From Streptomyces kanamyceticus (GTDB lineage Bacteria > Actinomycetota > Actinomycetes > Streptomycetales > Streptomycetaceae), in contig NZ_CP023699.1 of NCBI RefSeq assembly GCF_008704495.1, positions 7,192,001 to 7,256,000 on the forward strand: a stretch of 64,000 nucleotides of DNA, written 5' to 3'. The position numbers were made by a program, and so were the translations under genes. Below are positions 34,580-46,479 of the stretch, piece by piece (position 1 is the stretch's first letter; the number at the start of each line of letters is the position of its first letter). The notes beneath the pieces are model-generated. The model was not told where the DNA came from, made no database searches, and worked only from the letters and a program-made list of their open reading frames with translations.

Positions 34580-36220
34580 TCAGGCTGCCCACCAGACCGT
34601 TGAATCGGCGGGGAGCACGGTCTCGGCGGCGCCAGGGGCGAGGTCCGCGCTCGCCAGGAGCAGGGTGCCGGGGGTGGGCAGCGCGACGTCGGAGCCGGTG
34701 AGGTTCACCGTGCAGACGAACGAACCGGCCGGGGTGGCGCGGCGGAACGCGAGCACGCCGTCGGGGGCCGCGAGCCACTCGATGTCACGGCCCGCGCCGA
34801 GCGCCGGGTGTTCGCGACGCACGGCGAGCGCGCCGCGGTAGAACTCAAGGGTCGACGCCGGGTCGCCCGTCTGCGCCGCCACCGACAGGTCCTTCCAGTT
34901 CGCGGGCTGCGGCAGCCAGCTCGGACCGTCCTCGGCGGGCCCGAAGCCGAACGGCGCGCGCTGCCCGGACCACGGCAGCGGCACCCGGCACCCGTCGCGC
35001 GTGCCGTCCTGCCCCGCGCTGCGGAAGAACGCCGGGTCCTGGCGCACCTCGTCCGGCAGCTCGGTGACCTCGGGCAGGCCGAGCTCCTCGCCCTGGTAGA
35101 GGTACGCCGATCCTGGCAGCGCCAGCATCAGGAGCGAGGCCGCCCGGGCCCTGCGCAGGCCGCGCGCCTCGTCGCCGTCGGCGAAGCGCGTGGAGTGGCG
35201 TACGACGTCGTGGTTGGAGAGCACCCAGGTGGCGGGCGCGTCGACGGCGTTCATCGCGACCAGGGAGCGGTCGATGACGGCGCGCAGTGCCGCGGCGTCC
35301 CAGTCCGTCGTCAGGTACTCGAAGTTGAACGCCTGGTGCAGCTCGTCGGGGCGCAGGTACAGGGCGCTGCGCTCGACCGTGGGGGTCCACGCCTCGGCGA
35401 CGGCGATGCGCTCGGGGCCGTACTCCTCGAGGATCTTGCGCCAGTCGCGGTAGATCTCGTGCACGCCGTCCTGGTCGAAGTACGGCACGGCCTGGTTGCC
35501 GAGCAGCCTGACCTGCTCGTCGTGGCCGATGTCCGGCAGGCCCGCGGCCTTGACCAGGCCGTGCGCCACGTCGATGCGGAAGCCGTCGATGCCGAGGTCG
35601 AGCCAGAAGCGCAGGACGGAGCGGAACTCGTCGTGTACGGCGGGGTGTTCCCAGTTGAAGTCGGGCTGCTCGGGGGCGAAGAGGTGCAGGTACCACTGGC
35701 CGTCCTCGACGCGCGTCCAGGCGGGGCCGCCGAAGATGGACTCCCAGTCGTTCGGCGGCAGTTCGCCGTCCGCGCCCTTGCCCGCGCGGAAGTGGAAGCG
35801 GTCGCGCAGCGGTGAGCCGGGGCCCTCGCGCAGGGCCTGCTTGAACCACTCGTGCTGGTCCGAGCAGTGGTTGGGCACGACGTCGACGATGACGCGCAGG
35901 CCGAGCGAGTGCGCCGCGCGGACCAGGTCGTCGGCGTCGGTGAGGGTGCCGAACATCGGGTCGACGGCGCGGTAGTCCGCCACGTCGTATCCGGCGTCGG
36001 CCTGCGGCGAGGCGTAGAAGGGGGAGAGCCAGACGGCGTCGACGCCCAGGTCGCGCAGGTGGGGGAGGCGGGCGGTGATGCCGGGCAGGTCGCCCATGCC
36101 GTCGCCGTTCCCGTCGGCGAAGCTGCGCGGGTAGACCTGGTAGATGACCGCGTCGCGCCACCACTCGCGGACGGGCGCGGAGTCGGCGGTGGCGGGCGCG
36201 GCGGTGACGTGCTGGGTCAT
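34580..36220 (-). CDS. aglA: GH13 alpha-glucosidase (cytoplasmic maltodextrin hydrolase)
   Basis: 546 aa, no signal peptide, so it acts on imported sugar. Catalytic (beta/alpha)8 motifs in order: VDVVPNHCSDQHEWF, GFRIDVAHG (nucleophile Asp about 213), VAEAW (acid Glu about 275) and LSNHDVVRHSTRF (transition-state Asp about 336). WWRDAVIYQVYPRSFADGNGDGMGDLPGI is the hallmark N-terminus of the oligo-1,6-/alpha-glucosidase group. It follows malG by 44 bp and abuts malR, fitting intracellular conversion of maltose or maltodextrins to glucose. Confidence 0.94.
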   Translation of the reverse strand: MTQHVTAAPATADSAPVREWWRDAVIYQVYPRSFADGNGDGMGDLPGITARLPHLRDLGVDAVWLSPFYASPQADAGYDVADYRAVDPMFGTLTDADDLVRAAHSLGLRVIVDVVPNHCSDQHEWFKQALREGPGSPLRDRFHFRAGKGADGELPPNDWESIFGGPAWTRVEDGQWYLHLFAPEQPDFNWEHPAVHDEFRSVLRFWLDLGIDGFRIDVAHGLVKAAGLPDIGHDEQVRLLGNQAVPYFDQDGVHEIYRDWRKILEEYGPERIAVAEAWTPTVERSALYLRPDELHQAFNFEYLTTDWDAAALRAVIDRSLVAMNAVDAPATWVLSNHDVVRHSTRFADGDEARGLRRARAASLLMLALPGSAYLYQGEELGLPEVTELPDEVRQDPAFFRSAGQDGTRDGCRVPLPWSGQRAPFGFGPAEDGPSWLPQPANWKDLSVAAQTGDPASTLEFYRGALAVRREHPALGAGRDIEWLAAPDGVLAFRRATPAGSFVCTVNLTGSDVALPTPGTLLLASADLAPGAAETVLPADSTVWWAA

Positions 36221-36264
36221 GAAGTCCCTTAGGAGTGCGGGGAGTTAACGGGGCTGATGAGGTG

Positions 36265-37173
36265 TCAGGATTTGGTGCCGCCGGCCGTGAGGCCCGACAC
36301 CAGATTGCGCTGGACCAGGAGGAAGACGAGCGTCGCGGGGATCAGGATGAGCACCGATGCGGCGGTCATCATGGCCCAGTCCGCGCGGGACTCGGTGGCG
36401 AAGGTGCGGATGCCGACGGCCAGGGTGTAGTGGTCGGCGCCCATGAACTGCGAGGCGTAGGCGACCTCGCCCCACGCGGTGAGGAAGCTGTAGAACGCGG
36501 TGACCGCGAGTCCTGGCTTGGCCAGCGGCACGATGAGCCGCCAGAACGTGCCGAACGGGGTGAGGCCGTCCACCCGGCCCGCCTCGTCGATCTCGTGCGG
36601 GATGGTGTCGAAGTACCCCTTCATCATCCAGGCGCAGAAGGGCACCGCGGTCGTCGCGTACGTGAGGATGAGCCCCAGGTAGTTGTCGATGAGGTCGAAG
36701 CGCGCCAGGAGTTCGTACAGCGGCACGATCAGGACGGCCATCGGGAACATCTGGGTGACCAGGAAGGACCACATCAGCTGCCTGTGGCCGGGGAACCGCA
36801 TCCGCGACACCGCGTAGCCCGCGCTCGCCGCGAGGAACACGCCGAGCACCGTGGTGCCGCCCGCGACGATCACCGAGGCGCCGAACCACTGCGGGAAGTC
36901 GGTGTCGGTGAGGACCTTGGCGTAGTTGTCGAGGCTGAGGTTGCCGAGCACCTCGCCGGGGCTCTGCCAGGCGGTCTTGGGGCCCAGCGAGATGAAGACG
37001 ATCCACACGACGGGGAACGCGGCGACCAGGCTCGCCAGGATCAGTGTGCCGTGCAGCGCCACGGAGGCGAGCGTGGAGCGCTCCTCGCGGCCGCGGACCT
37101 TCTTGGCGCGCGGCGCGGCGGCCTCGGCGCGAGCCGTGACGGAGGCCGGGGAGTGGGTGGTTGCTGAGGTCAT
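36265..37173 (-). CDS. malG: Maltose/maltodextrin ABC transporter permease MalG
   Basis: 302 aa with six helices and the EAA loop (PHEIDEAGRVDGLTPFGTFWRLIVPLAKPG) that contacts the ATPase. The polar N-terminus of about 35 residues is typical of actinobacterial MalG. It starts 14 bp after malF. No ATPase is encoded here; in Streptomyces the shared MsiK ATPase serves such systems (family knowledge). Confidence 0.95.
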   Translation of the reverse strand: MTSATTHSPASVTARAEAAAPRAKKVRGREERSTLASVALHGTLILASLVAAFPVVWIVFISLGPKTAWQSPGEVLGNLSLDNYAKVLTDTDFPQWFGASVIVAGGTTVLGVFLAASAGYAVSRMRFPGHRQLMWSFLVTQMFPMAVLIVPLYELLARFDLIDNYLGLILTYATTAVPFCAWMMKGYFDTIPHEIDEAGRVDGLTPFGTFWRLIVPLAKPGLAVTAFYSFLTAWGEVAYASQFMGADHYTLAVGIRTFATESRADWAMMTAASVLILIPATLVFLLVQRNLVSGLTAGGTKS

Positions 37174-37187
37174 GGTGAGGAGCCCCC

Positions 37188-38117
37188 TCAGGCCTGCTCG
37201 GTCTTGAGCTGGCGGCGGCGGTAGAAGGTCGAGAAGGCGAGGAGGAGGGCGAGGATCACGATTCCGTAGGTGGCCGCGCCGGAGTAGTCGGACACTCCGG
37301 TGAACGCCTTGCGGAAGGCGAAGGTCACGAGGATGTCCGCCTCACCGGTGGTGTTCTGGCCGAGCAGGAGGTAGATCACCGCGAACATGTTGAACGTCCA
37401 GATGCAGCCGAGAAGGACCACGGTGTTGGTCACCGGACGCAGTCCGGGCAGCGTGATGTGCACGAACCGCTGCCAGGGGGACGCGCCGTCCATCTCGGCG
37501 GCCTCGTACAGCTCCTTGGGGATGGACTGGAGCCCGCCGAGCAGCGCCACCATGTTGAAGGGGACGCCGATCCAGACGTTCACCATGATCACGGCGGTCT
37601 TCTGGGCGAACGGGGTCGCCAGCCAGTTCTGGGCGGGCAGGCCGACCGCGGTGATCATGTCGTTGAAGACGCCGTACTGCGAGTTGAGCATCAGGCGCCA
37701 GGCGAAGACGCCGACGAACGCGGGGACCGCCCACGGCAGGATGAGCAGGGCGCGGTAGAGCAGCTTGGCGCGCATCTGCCGGTTGAGCAGGAGCGCGAGG
37801 CCCATGCCGATGGCGATGTGCAGGACGACGCAGGACAGGGTCCAGATGACCGTCCAGATCAGGCGCGGGTAGAAGTCGCCGTCCGCGCCGGACAGGACCG
37901 ACCAGTAGTTGTCGAACCAGACCATCTTGTACGTCGCGGGGGCGTGGAAGGCCCCGATGTCCCGCGCCACGTTCGCCTCGTTGGCGTCGGTGAGCGAGAG
38001 GTAGAAGCCGTAGCCCAGCGGATAGAGGACCAGTACGGCCAGGACGATGACGACCGGCGCCACCATCGCCCAGGCGTACCAGTACTTCTGCCAGGAGTGG
38101 CGAAGTGCGGTGATCAC
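37188..38117 (-). CDS. malF: Maltose/maltodextrin ABC transporter permease MalF
   Basis: 309 aa, shorter than the enteric MalF (which has a large extra periplasmic loop) as usual for actinobacteria. Six or seven helices; EAA loop IPKELYEAAEMDGASPWQRFVHITLPGLRP. It begins 11 bp after malE ends, same operon. Confidence 0.95.
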   Translation of the reverse strand: MITALRHSWQKYWYAWAMVAPVVIVLAVLVLYPLGYGFYLSLTDANEANVARDIGAFHAPATYKMVWFDNYWSVLSGADGDFYPRLIWTVIWTLSCVVLHIAIGMGLALLLNRQMRAKLLYRALLILPWAVPAFVGVFAWRLMLNSQYGVFNDMITAVGLPAQNWLATPFAQKTAVIMVNVWIGVPFNMVALLGGLQSIPKELYEAAEMDGASPWQRFVHITLPGLRPVTNTVVLLGCIWTFNMFAVIYLLLGQNTTGEADILVTFAFRKAFTGVSDYSGAATYGIVILALLLAFSTFYRRRQLKTEQA

Positions 38118-38128
38118 GTGAGTCTGCC

Positions 38129-39424
38129 TCAGCTGCCGATGGTGTAGCCGGGCAGCAGCTTCTTGAAGTCCTTGGCGGCCGCGTCCAGGCCGGACTTCAC
38201 GGAGACGTCACCCTGAAGGATCTTCGTGTACTGCTGCACGAGCGGCGTGAAGAGGCTGCCGACCTGGGGGAGCGCGACGCGCGGCCGGGCGGTCTTCATG
38301 ATCGGGTGGAAGCCCTTGATGCGCGGGTCCTCAAGGACCTTGGGGGTGTACGCCGACTCGCGGGTCGGCAGCGTCGCGGTCCCCTCGGCGACCTTCTGCT
38401 GGCTCTGCGACGAGGTCATGAACTGGGTGAAGAGGTAGGCGGCGTCCAGGTTCTCCGAGCCCTGGTAGACGGTGAGGTCGTGGCCGCCGGTGGGGGCCTG
38501 CGGCTTGCCCGTGGAGCCCGCGGGGACCGGGGCGAAGCCGAGGTTGCCCTCGTCGCCCTTGAACGCCTTGCCGGAGAGGTCGTCGGTGACCGACCAGGGG
38601 CCCTGGACCAGCATGGCGACCTCGCCGTTCTTGAACGAGGTCTGCATGTTGTCGTAGGAGTTGGCGAAGTCGACCTTCGCGGACGCCTGGTCGTAGACCT
38701 TCTTCGCCGTGGTGACGGCCTTGACGGCCTCCGGCGAATTGATCGTGATCTTCTTCGACTTCGTGTCGGCGAGGTCGGTGCCCTCGCCGTAGAGGAAGGG
38801 GAGCAGGAAGTAGGAGTCGGGGTTGAGGTAGGTGCCCTCGACGCCGGTCTTCTTCTTGATGGTCTTCGCCGTCTCGATGAACTCGTCCCAGGTGGTGGGC
38901 GCCTTGTCGATGCCCGCCTTCTTGAAGAGCTTCTTGTTGTAGAGGATCCCGAGGGTGTCGGTGACCGAAGGGACGCCGTACGTCTTGCCCTGGTACTTCG
39001 TGGTGTTCAGCGGGCCCTCGGTGAAGTCGTCCGTGCCGCCCTTGAGGGCGAGGGTGCCGTCAAGGGGGGCGATGTAGTGCAGCGAGGCGTACTCGGGGAT
39101 CAGGCCGACGTCGGCGCGCATCACGTCGGGGGCGCCCTTGCCGGTCTTGGCCGCGGACTTGAACTTCTGCTCGATCGACGCGAACTCGACGTTCTCGTAG
39201 TCGACCTTGATCTTCGGGTACTTCTTCTCGAAGTCGTCGATCAGCTTCTTGTAGACCGGCGCCTCGGTCGTGGCGTCCGAGGTGTCCCAGTAGGTGAGGG
39301 AGCCGGAGATGTCCTTGGCGTCCTTCGCCTTGCCGGTCGAGCCGTCGTCACCGTCGTCGCCGCAGGCGGTGGCGGTGAGCGCAAGGGCGCAGACCGCGGC
39401 GGCGATCGATATGCCACGTCGCAT
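38129..39424 (-). CDS. malE: Maltose/maltodextrin-binding lipoprotein MalE
   Basis: 431 aa. Signal peptide with lipobox LTATACGDD (Cys about residue 21) anchors it on the outer face of the membrane. The body is a type-1 sugar-binding protein with LTYWDTSDATTEAPVYKKLIDDFEKKYP at the start and PTGGHDLTVYQGSENLDAAYLF near the end. The ATG has AGGAG seven bases upstream. First gene of malEFG-aglA-malR; the region 75-108 bp upstream holds a perfect inverted repeat carrying MalR-like CTTTCGCAAG. Confidence 0.95.
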   Translation of the reverse strand: MRRGISIAAAVCALALTATACGDDGDDGSTGKAKDAKDISGSLTYWDTSDATTEAPVYKKLIDDFEKKYPKIKVDYENVEFASIEQKFKSAAKTGKGAPDVMRADVGLIPEYASLHYIAPLDGTLALKGGTDDFTEGPLNTTKYQGKTYGVPSVTDTLGILYNKKLFKKAGIDKAPTTWDEFIETAKTIKKKTGVEGTYLNPDSYFLLPFLYGEGTDLADTKSKKITINSPEAVKAVTTAKKVYDQASAKVDFANSYDNMQTSFKNGEVAMLVQGPWSVTDDLSGKAFKGDEGNLGFAPVPAGSTGKPQAPTGGHDLTVYQGSENLDAAYLFTQFMTSSQSQQKVAEGTATLPTRESAYTPKVLEDPRIKGFHPIMKTARPRVALPQVGSLFTPLVQQYTKILQGDVSVKSGLDAAAKDFKKLLPGYTIGS

Positions 39425-39498
39425 AGTGAACTCCTGAGGGATGGACCCGCTGTGCCGTCCGTCCCTTCGACGGCCGCCGGGCTGGAGGGAAGTTAACA

Positions 39499-39532
39499 GC
39501 CCTGCAAGGTCTTGCGAAAGACCTTGCAGGGC
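39499..39532. promoter_or_regulatory. Inverted repeat with MalR-type motif between alpha-amylase and malE
   Basis: 15-bp perfect arms (GCCCTGCAAGGTCTT and complement) around gcga; the centre reads CTTTCGCAAG on the minus strand, and GCAAGGTCTTGC occurs as in the pullulanase promoter. It lies 18 bp after the amylase stop and 75 bp before malE. It could be the MalR operator of malE, a terminator for the amylase, or both. Confidence 0.72.
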
Positions 39533-39549
39533 ATTTTCTGTCGGGCCGC

Positions 39550-40989
39550 CTAGCGGTGGAAGGCCACCGCTCCCATCGCGGGCACGGTGATCTCGGCCGA
39601 TCCACCGGAGACCGTCACGCTGCTCGCACCGCCGTCGATGACGTTCTCGTACGTCCCGTCCGCGAGGTTCGTCGCGAAGGTGTACGTGGCGTCGGCGGAC
39701 GTGTTGTTGAGCGCCATGAAGCCCTTGTCGCCCCTGCTGAAGCCGATGACGTCGGACGACTTGGCCTGGAAGTTCGTGTAGCTCGCGCCGTCGGTGGCGT
39801 TGTGGAAGGCCACCGCGCCCTTGACCGCGGTGTCCCGGTCGAGGCAGGTCCAGCCGCCCGCGCAGTCCGTGTCGGTGACGAAGCCGTCCGCGTTCGGCGG
39901 CGCGCCGTCGGAGTCCGACCAGGTGAAGCTGGCGTAGACGGACGGGGTGCCGTAGCCGCGACCCAGCTGGAAGATGTTCGCGAGCCGGGTGACGGCGCCG
40001 TCCTTCAGGCCCAGGGTGTAGCCGTTGCGGTCGGTGTCGTGGTTGGTCACGAACGTCGCCGACTTGTCGGCGGGCACGAAGCCCCACGTCTCGCCGAACG
40101 TCTCCAGGTTGGAGATGTCGCCCCTGAACTGGTCCTTCAGCTTGCTCGCGTACGTGAAGTCCAGGACGTCACCCGTGCCGTAGTAGTCGCCGGGGGTGGG
40201 GGTCGCGCCCGGGTAGACCTCCTGGAAGACGTACGGCTTCGCGCCCGAGGCGGTGGGCTCCAAGTAGCCCTCGATCGCGGCGAGATCGGCGGCGGGGATG
40301 TGCTTGGCGGCGTCGATGCGGTAGCCGTCGACGCCGATGCCGGTGAGCTTGTTGAGGTAGCCCGCGATGCCCTTGCGGACGTTGTCCTCCTCGGTCTCCA
40401 GGTCGGGCAGGCCGAGCAGTTCGCAGTTCTGGACCTCGCTCAGGTTCGACCAGTCGTCGATCGTGAGGTCCTCGTCCTTGCAGTCGTCGCCTTGGTGGAA
40501 GTCGCCGGGATCCCAGTCGGGGGTGTCGTACTTGTTGGAGATCTTCGTGCCGCCGTAGCCGGTCCCCGGCTGCGCGGACGTGTGGTTGACGACCGCGTCG
40601 ACGTACACCTTGACGCCCGCGCCGTGACAGGTGGCGACCATGTCCTTGAACTGCTGCTCCGTACCGAAGCGGCTGTTCAGGCCGTACGAGTAGGGCTGGT
40701 AGACGTCCCACCAGTTGAGGCCGGTGGCCTTCAGGGACTCGGCGGGCGGGGCGACCTGGACGGCGCCGTAGCCCGCCGGGTCCAGGACGTCGGTGCACTC
40801 GGCGGCGACCGACTTCCAGTTCCACTCCCAGAGGTTGGCGATGGTGTCGCCGTTGGGCACGCCGGTGTCGGCGGCCCGCGCCGTCGCGGGCGTGGCGGGC
40901 AGGGCGGAGAGGCCGCCCAGGGCCAGGGCGCCCGCCGCGAGCAGTCTCGCGGCGCGCCGTCGTGGCCGCGGTCGTGGGGGTATGGGCAT
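39550..40989 (-). CDS. Secreted GH13 alpha-amylase
   Basis: 479 aa. A twin-arginine-like or Sec signal (RRRAARLLAAGALALGGLSA, cleavage near ATARA, residue 38) precedes the catalytic barrel. Motifs: YVDAVVNHTSAQP, GYRIDAAKHIP (nucleophile Asp about 223), FQEVYPG (acid Glu about 254) and VTNHDTDRNG (about 314); the C-terminal all-beta domain ends in ITVPAMGAVAFHR. No starch-binding domain follows. It is divergent from the pullulanase gene and precedes malE, so all three can be controlled by MalR-like sites in the two gaps. Confidence 0.95.
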   Translation of the reverse strand: MPIPPRPRPRRRAARLLAAGALALGGLSALPATPATARAADTGVPNGDTIANLWEWNWKSVAAECTDVLDPAGYGAVQVAPPAESLKATGLNWWDVYQPYSYGLNSRFGTEQQFKDMVATCHGAGVKVYVDAVVNHTSAQPGTGYGGTKISNKYDTPDWDPGDFHQGDDCKDEDLTIDDWSNLSEVQNCELLGLPDLETEEDNVRKGIAGYLNKLTGIGVDGYRIDAAKHIPAADLAAIEGYLEPTASGAKPYVFQEVYPGATPTPGDYYGTGDVLDFTYASKLKDQFRGDISNLETFGETWGFVPADKSATFVTNHDTDRNGYTLGLKDGAVTRLANIFQLGRGYGTPSVYASFTWSDSDGAPPNADGFVTDTDCAGGWTCLDRDTAVKGAVAFHNATDGASYTNFQAKSSDVIGFSRGDKGFMALNNTSADATYTFATNLADGTYENVIDGGASSVTVSGGSAEITVPAMGAVAFHR

Positions 40990-41106
40990 GCTGCGGCTCC
41001 TTCACGTTCACGGTGGGGGGCAACGTCGTTCCATGCGGACCAAGTTGCGTGTCGTGGTGAGCGTGGAGGGGTGGGAGGGGCCCAGTCAATGCGTCGACTG
41101 GAAATT

Positions 41107-41127
41107 CTTGCAAGGTCTTGCTGCAAG
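41107..41127. promoter_or_regulatory. MalR/Reg1-type operator in the amylase-pullulanase gap
   Basis: CTTGCAAG immediately followed by GT and CTTGCTGCAAG, i.e. repeated CTTGC/GCAAG half-sites, 28 bp before the pullulanase ATG. This direct/inverted repeat pattern is known from Streptomyces alpha-amylase promoters controlled by MalR/Reg1. GCAAGGTCTTGC is shared with the site before malE. Confidence 0.78.
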
Positions 41128-41154
41128 GGGAACTTGGCGGTACGTTCCCCGGTC

Positions 41155-43860
<2,706 letters not shown>

Positions 43861-43922
43861 GGCGCTAACTTGGTCGGGCAGGCCCGCGGGGGGTCTGCCC
43901 ACCACTCCCGAAGAGGCCCCGC

Positions 43923-45557
43923 GTGAGCGTCAACGACAAGGCAGAGACCATGATCCTGGTGGTCGACGACGTCGCCGCCAACAGATACGCCATCGGCGCC
44001 GTGCTGCGCAGGGACGGCCACCGCGTCGTGCTCGCCGCGAGCGCGGGCGAGGCCCTCGTCGAACTCGACGTGCGCCAGCGCGCGGGCGAACTGCCCGACG
44101 TGGCCCTCGTCGACGTCGGGCTCCCCGACATGAACGGCTTCGAGCTGTGCCGCCGCATGAAACAGTCACCGCTGATGGCGGCGCTGCCCGTCGTGCACTT
44201 CTCGGCCGCCCGGATAGCCCCCGCCGACCGGTGCCGCGGCCTCGACGCGGGCGGCGAGGCCTATCTGACGGTCCCCGCGGAACCGGAGGAGATCCAGGCC
44301 GTCGTGCGGGCCGTGGCCCGCGGTGCCCGGCACCGCAGCGACGCCGAGGCGCACGCAGGGCATCTCGCCCAGCTCGCCGAGACCGTCCTCCACGTGCAGT
44401 CGGCCCGCTGCCCGACCGAACTCGCCGAGGCCGCCGCCGTCGGCGCGGCCAGCATCACCCGGGGACCCGCCGCCGCCTTCGTCCTCGGCGAGGACGGCAC
44501 GCTGTACCGCGGCCTGTCCCGGCGCAGGTCCACCGCCTCGCTGCCCGACGACGGCGCGCACGACGCGGTGGCCCGCCTGACCCGGCGCGTCATGGCGGGC
44601 CGAACAGGCGTGCACACCACGGTCGTGGCCGCCCCGCTCTGGCCGCCCGGCTTCTTCCACGCCGAAGGGCCCGGCGGCACCGGACCCCAGGACGGCGCCC
44701 GGCTCTCGCTGGCCCGCGCTCGCGAGGGCTGCGAGCCCGTCTGCCTCGCCGTCCCCGCGTACGCCCAAGGAATCCACCCCGACACCGGGCGTCTCGTGGG
44801 CAGGCTCGCCGGAGCCACCGCGCTCGCCGCGGAGCGACTGCTCATGTACGAGATGGAACGCCACATCGCCCTGACCCTGCAGCGCAGCTTCCTGCCGACG
44901 CACGTCCCGCAGCTGCCGGGCACCGAGGTCGTCGTCCGCTACGAACCCGCCTCCCGCGACACGGAGATCGGCGGTGACTTCTACGCCGCGCTGCACACCT
45001 CGCAGGGCCTGCTCACCGCCATCGGCGACGTCGTGGGGCACTCCCTGGACGCCGCCACCGTGATGGTCGAGATCCGGCACGCGCTGCGTGCCTACTGCCT
45101 GGAGGACCCCGACCCCGCCGCGCTCGCCCACCGGCTCGACACCATGCTGCAGCGCTACCACCCCGAGCGGACGGCCACCCTGTGCCTCGCGCTCATCGAC
45201 CCGGAGACGGGACGCACCCGCGTCGCCAACGCGGGACACATCCCGCCGCTCGTCGTCGGCGACGACGGCACCGCCGACTACCTCGACGCCAAGGGCCCGC
45301 TGCTCGGCCTCGGCCTCGGCCGCCCCGAACCCACCGAGACGGTCCTGCGCCCCACCGACCGGCTCCTCATGGTCACCGACGGCCTCATCGAGACCCGCGG
45401 CACGGACCTCGCGGTCTCCATGGAACACCTGCGCGCCGCCGCGGCCGACGCGCCCCCGGGCGTCGCGGCCCTCTGCGACACCCTGCTCACCTGCTTCGGC
45501 CACGGCAGGGACGACGACATCGCCCTCCTCGCCGTATGCCTGGCGGGCGCCCCTTAG
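43923..45557 (+). CDS. Receiver domain-PP2C (SpoIIE/RsbU-type) serine phosphatase
   Basis: 544 aa. An N-terminal response-regulator receiver domain (residues 8-130; phospho-acceptor Asp in VALVDVGLPDMNG, about 61, acidic pair in VVDDVAA) is joined through a roughly 150-residue GAF-like middle region to a C-terminal SpoIIE phosphatase (about 315-540: LQRSFLPTHVPQLPG, EIGGDFYAA, IGDVVGHSLDAA, MVTDGLIETRG, DDDIALLAV). Such proteins dephosphorylate anti-anti-sigma factors in stress or developmental cascades, gated by phosphorylation. The usual Lys of the receiver (SA-R-I region) is not obvious, so activation may be atypical. GTG start. Convergent with the GNAT gene, overlapping by 4 bp. Confidence 0.92.
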   Translation: MSVNDKAETMILVVDDVAANRYAIGAVLRRDGHRVVLAASAGEALVELDVRQRAGELPDVALVDVGLPDMNGFELCRRMKQSPLMAALPVVHFSAARIAPADRCRGLDAGGEAYLTVPAEPEEIQAVVRAVARGARHRSDAEAHAGHLAQLAETVLHVQSARCPTELAEAAAVGAASITRGPAAAFVLGEDGTLYRGLSRRRSTASLPDDGAHDAVARLTRRVMAGRTGVHTTVVAAPLWPPGFFHAEGPGGTGPQDGARLSLARAREGCEPVCLAVPAYAQGIHPDTGRLVGRLAGATALAAERLLMYEMERHIALTLQRSFLPTHVPQLPGTEVVVRYEPASRDTEIGGDFYAALHTSQGLLTAIGDVVGHSLDAATVMVEIRHALRAYCLEDPDPAALAHRLDTMLQRYHPERTATLCLALIDPETGRTRVANAGHIPPLVVGDDGTADYLDAKGPLLGLGLGRPEPTETVLRPTDRLLMVTDGLIETRGTDLAVSMEHLRAAAADAPPGVAALCDTLLTCFGHGRDDDIALLAVCLAGAP

Positions 45558-46069
45558 CGCAGCCGCTTCTCCAGGAGCGTCACGCCGTAGGTGCTCCCGT
45601 CGGGCGCCACCTTGCCCGCGAGGTCGCCGACGGCCGTGTACCCGGCCTGCTCGTAGTAGGCGCACAGCCGGGGCACCGTCGTCATGCAGTCCAGGCGGCA
45701 CAGGTCGCGGCCCGCCGCGGCGATCCGCCGTTCGGCGGCGGCGAGCATCGCGCGGCCCGTGCCGGGGCGGGCCCCGCGCCGCGTCATCAGCCGGTGCACG
45801 TAGCCCGCGTCGGGCGGCCGCACCCCCCAGGCCGCCTCGTCGTCCCACCACACCTCGTACGCCCCCACGACCTCGTCGCCGTCCTGGGCGAGCCACACCT
45901 CGTGGGTGTCCGACCCGATAAGGCGCCGGAAGTGCTGTGCGTCCTTGCCGCCGGGCTTCCACTGCTCGATGCCGTGCTCCAGCATCCAGCGGGCCGCGTC
46001 GTCGTAGAGGCCGACCAGGGTCGATGTGTCGTCGTCCGCCGCGCCGCGGAAGGTCAGTTGCGCCGTCAT
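45554..46069 (-). CDS. GNAT family N-acetyltransferase
   Basis: 171 aa. The acetyl-CoA loop is RRGARPGTGRAMLAAAERRIAAAGRDLCRLD (R-x-x-G-x-G/A pattern, about 98-125) and the C-terminal YYEQAGYTAVGDL is the usual tail of the fold. The ATG at 46069 is favoured over a longer in-frame start eight codons upstream that lies in the divergent promoter region. Substrate unknown. Confidence 0.88.
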   Translation of the reverse strand: MTAQLTFRGAADDDTSTLVGLYDDAARWMLEHGIEQWKPGGKDAQHFRRLIGSDTHEVWLAQDGDEVVGAYEVWWDDEAAWGVRPPDAGYVHRLMTRRGARPGTGRAMLAAAERRIAAAGRDLCRLDCMTTVPRLCAYYEQAGYTAVGDLAGKVAPDGSTYGVTLLEKRLR

Positions 46070-46119
46070 GGCGATCACCGTAAAGGTGGGCACGACACCG
46101 GACGCACGAGGGGTGGCCC

Positions 46120-46479
46120 ATGCCGCAGATCACCGTCGACTACTCCGAGGAGCTCGCGGGCGCCTTCGACCGCAAGGGGTTCGCGCTCGCCCTGCACCCG
46201 CTGCTCGTCGACGTCGCGGGCGCCACCTCGGACGCCTGCAAGACCCGCTTCGTACCGACCGAGGGGAGCCTGGTCGGGGACGGCGCGGGCGACGACGGCA
46301 TCGTGCACGTCATGATCGGTCTGCTGCCCGGGCGTTCGCCCGAGGTCAAGGCGCGGGTGACCGAGGGCGCGCTGGAACTCCTGCGGCAGTACGTGCGGAC
46401 CGAGGGCGGCCCGCGCCTGCACGCGTCGGCCGAGATCCGGGACCTGGACGACTCCTACCGCAAGTCGGCCGACGCCTGA
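46120..46479 (+). CDS. 5-carboxymethyl-2-hydroxymuconate isomerase (CHMI)-like tautomerase
   Basis: 119 aa, begins MPQITVDYSEEL with the catalytic N-terminal Pro1 of the tautomerase superfamily. FVPTEGSLVGDG and VHVMIGLLPGRSPEVKARVTEGALELL match the CHMI family, which acts in homoprotocatechuate breakdown. No other genes of that pathway are nearby, so the true substrate may differ. The 3' end overlaps the convergent TetR gene by 25 bp. Confidence 0.85.
   Translation: MPQITVDYSEELAGAFDRKGFALALHPLLVDVAGATSDACKTRFVPTEGSLVGDGAGDDGIVHVMIGLLPGRSPEVKARVTEGALELLRQYVRTEGGPRLHASAEIRDLDDSYRKSADA

Noticed and set aside
39556..41154. N-terminal extension of the pullulanase frame across the amylase gene
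   Set aside because: The 533 upstream codons are antisense to the alpha-amylase; a clear signal peptide and the operator place the start at 41155.
46120..46479. Part of a homoprotocatechuate degradation cluster
   Set aside because: Only the isomerase-like gene is present; neighbours are a GNAT, a phosphatase and a TetR regulator with no ring-cleavage enzymes.
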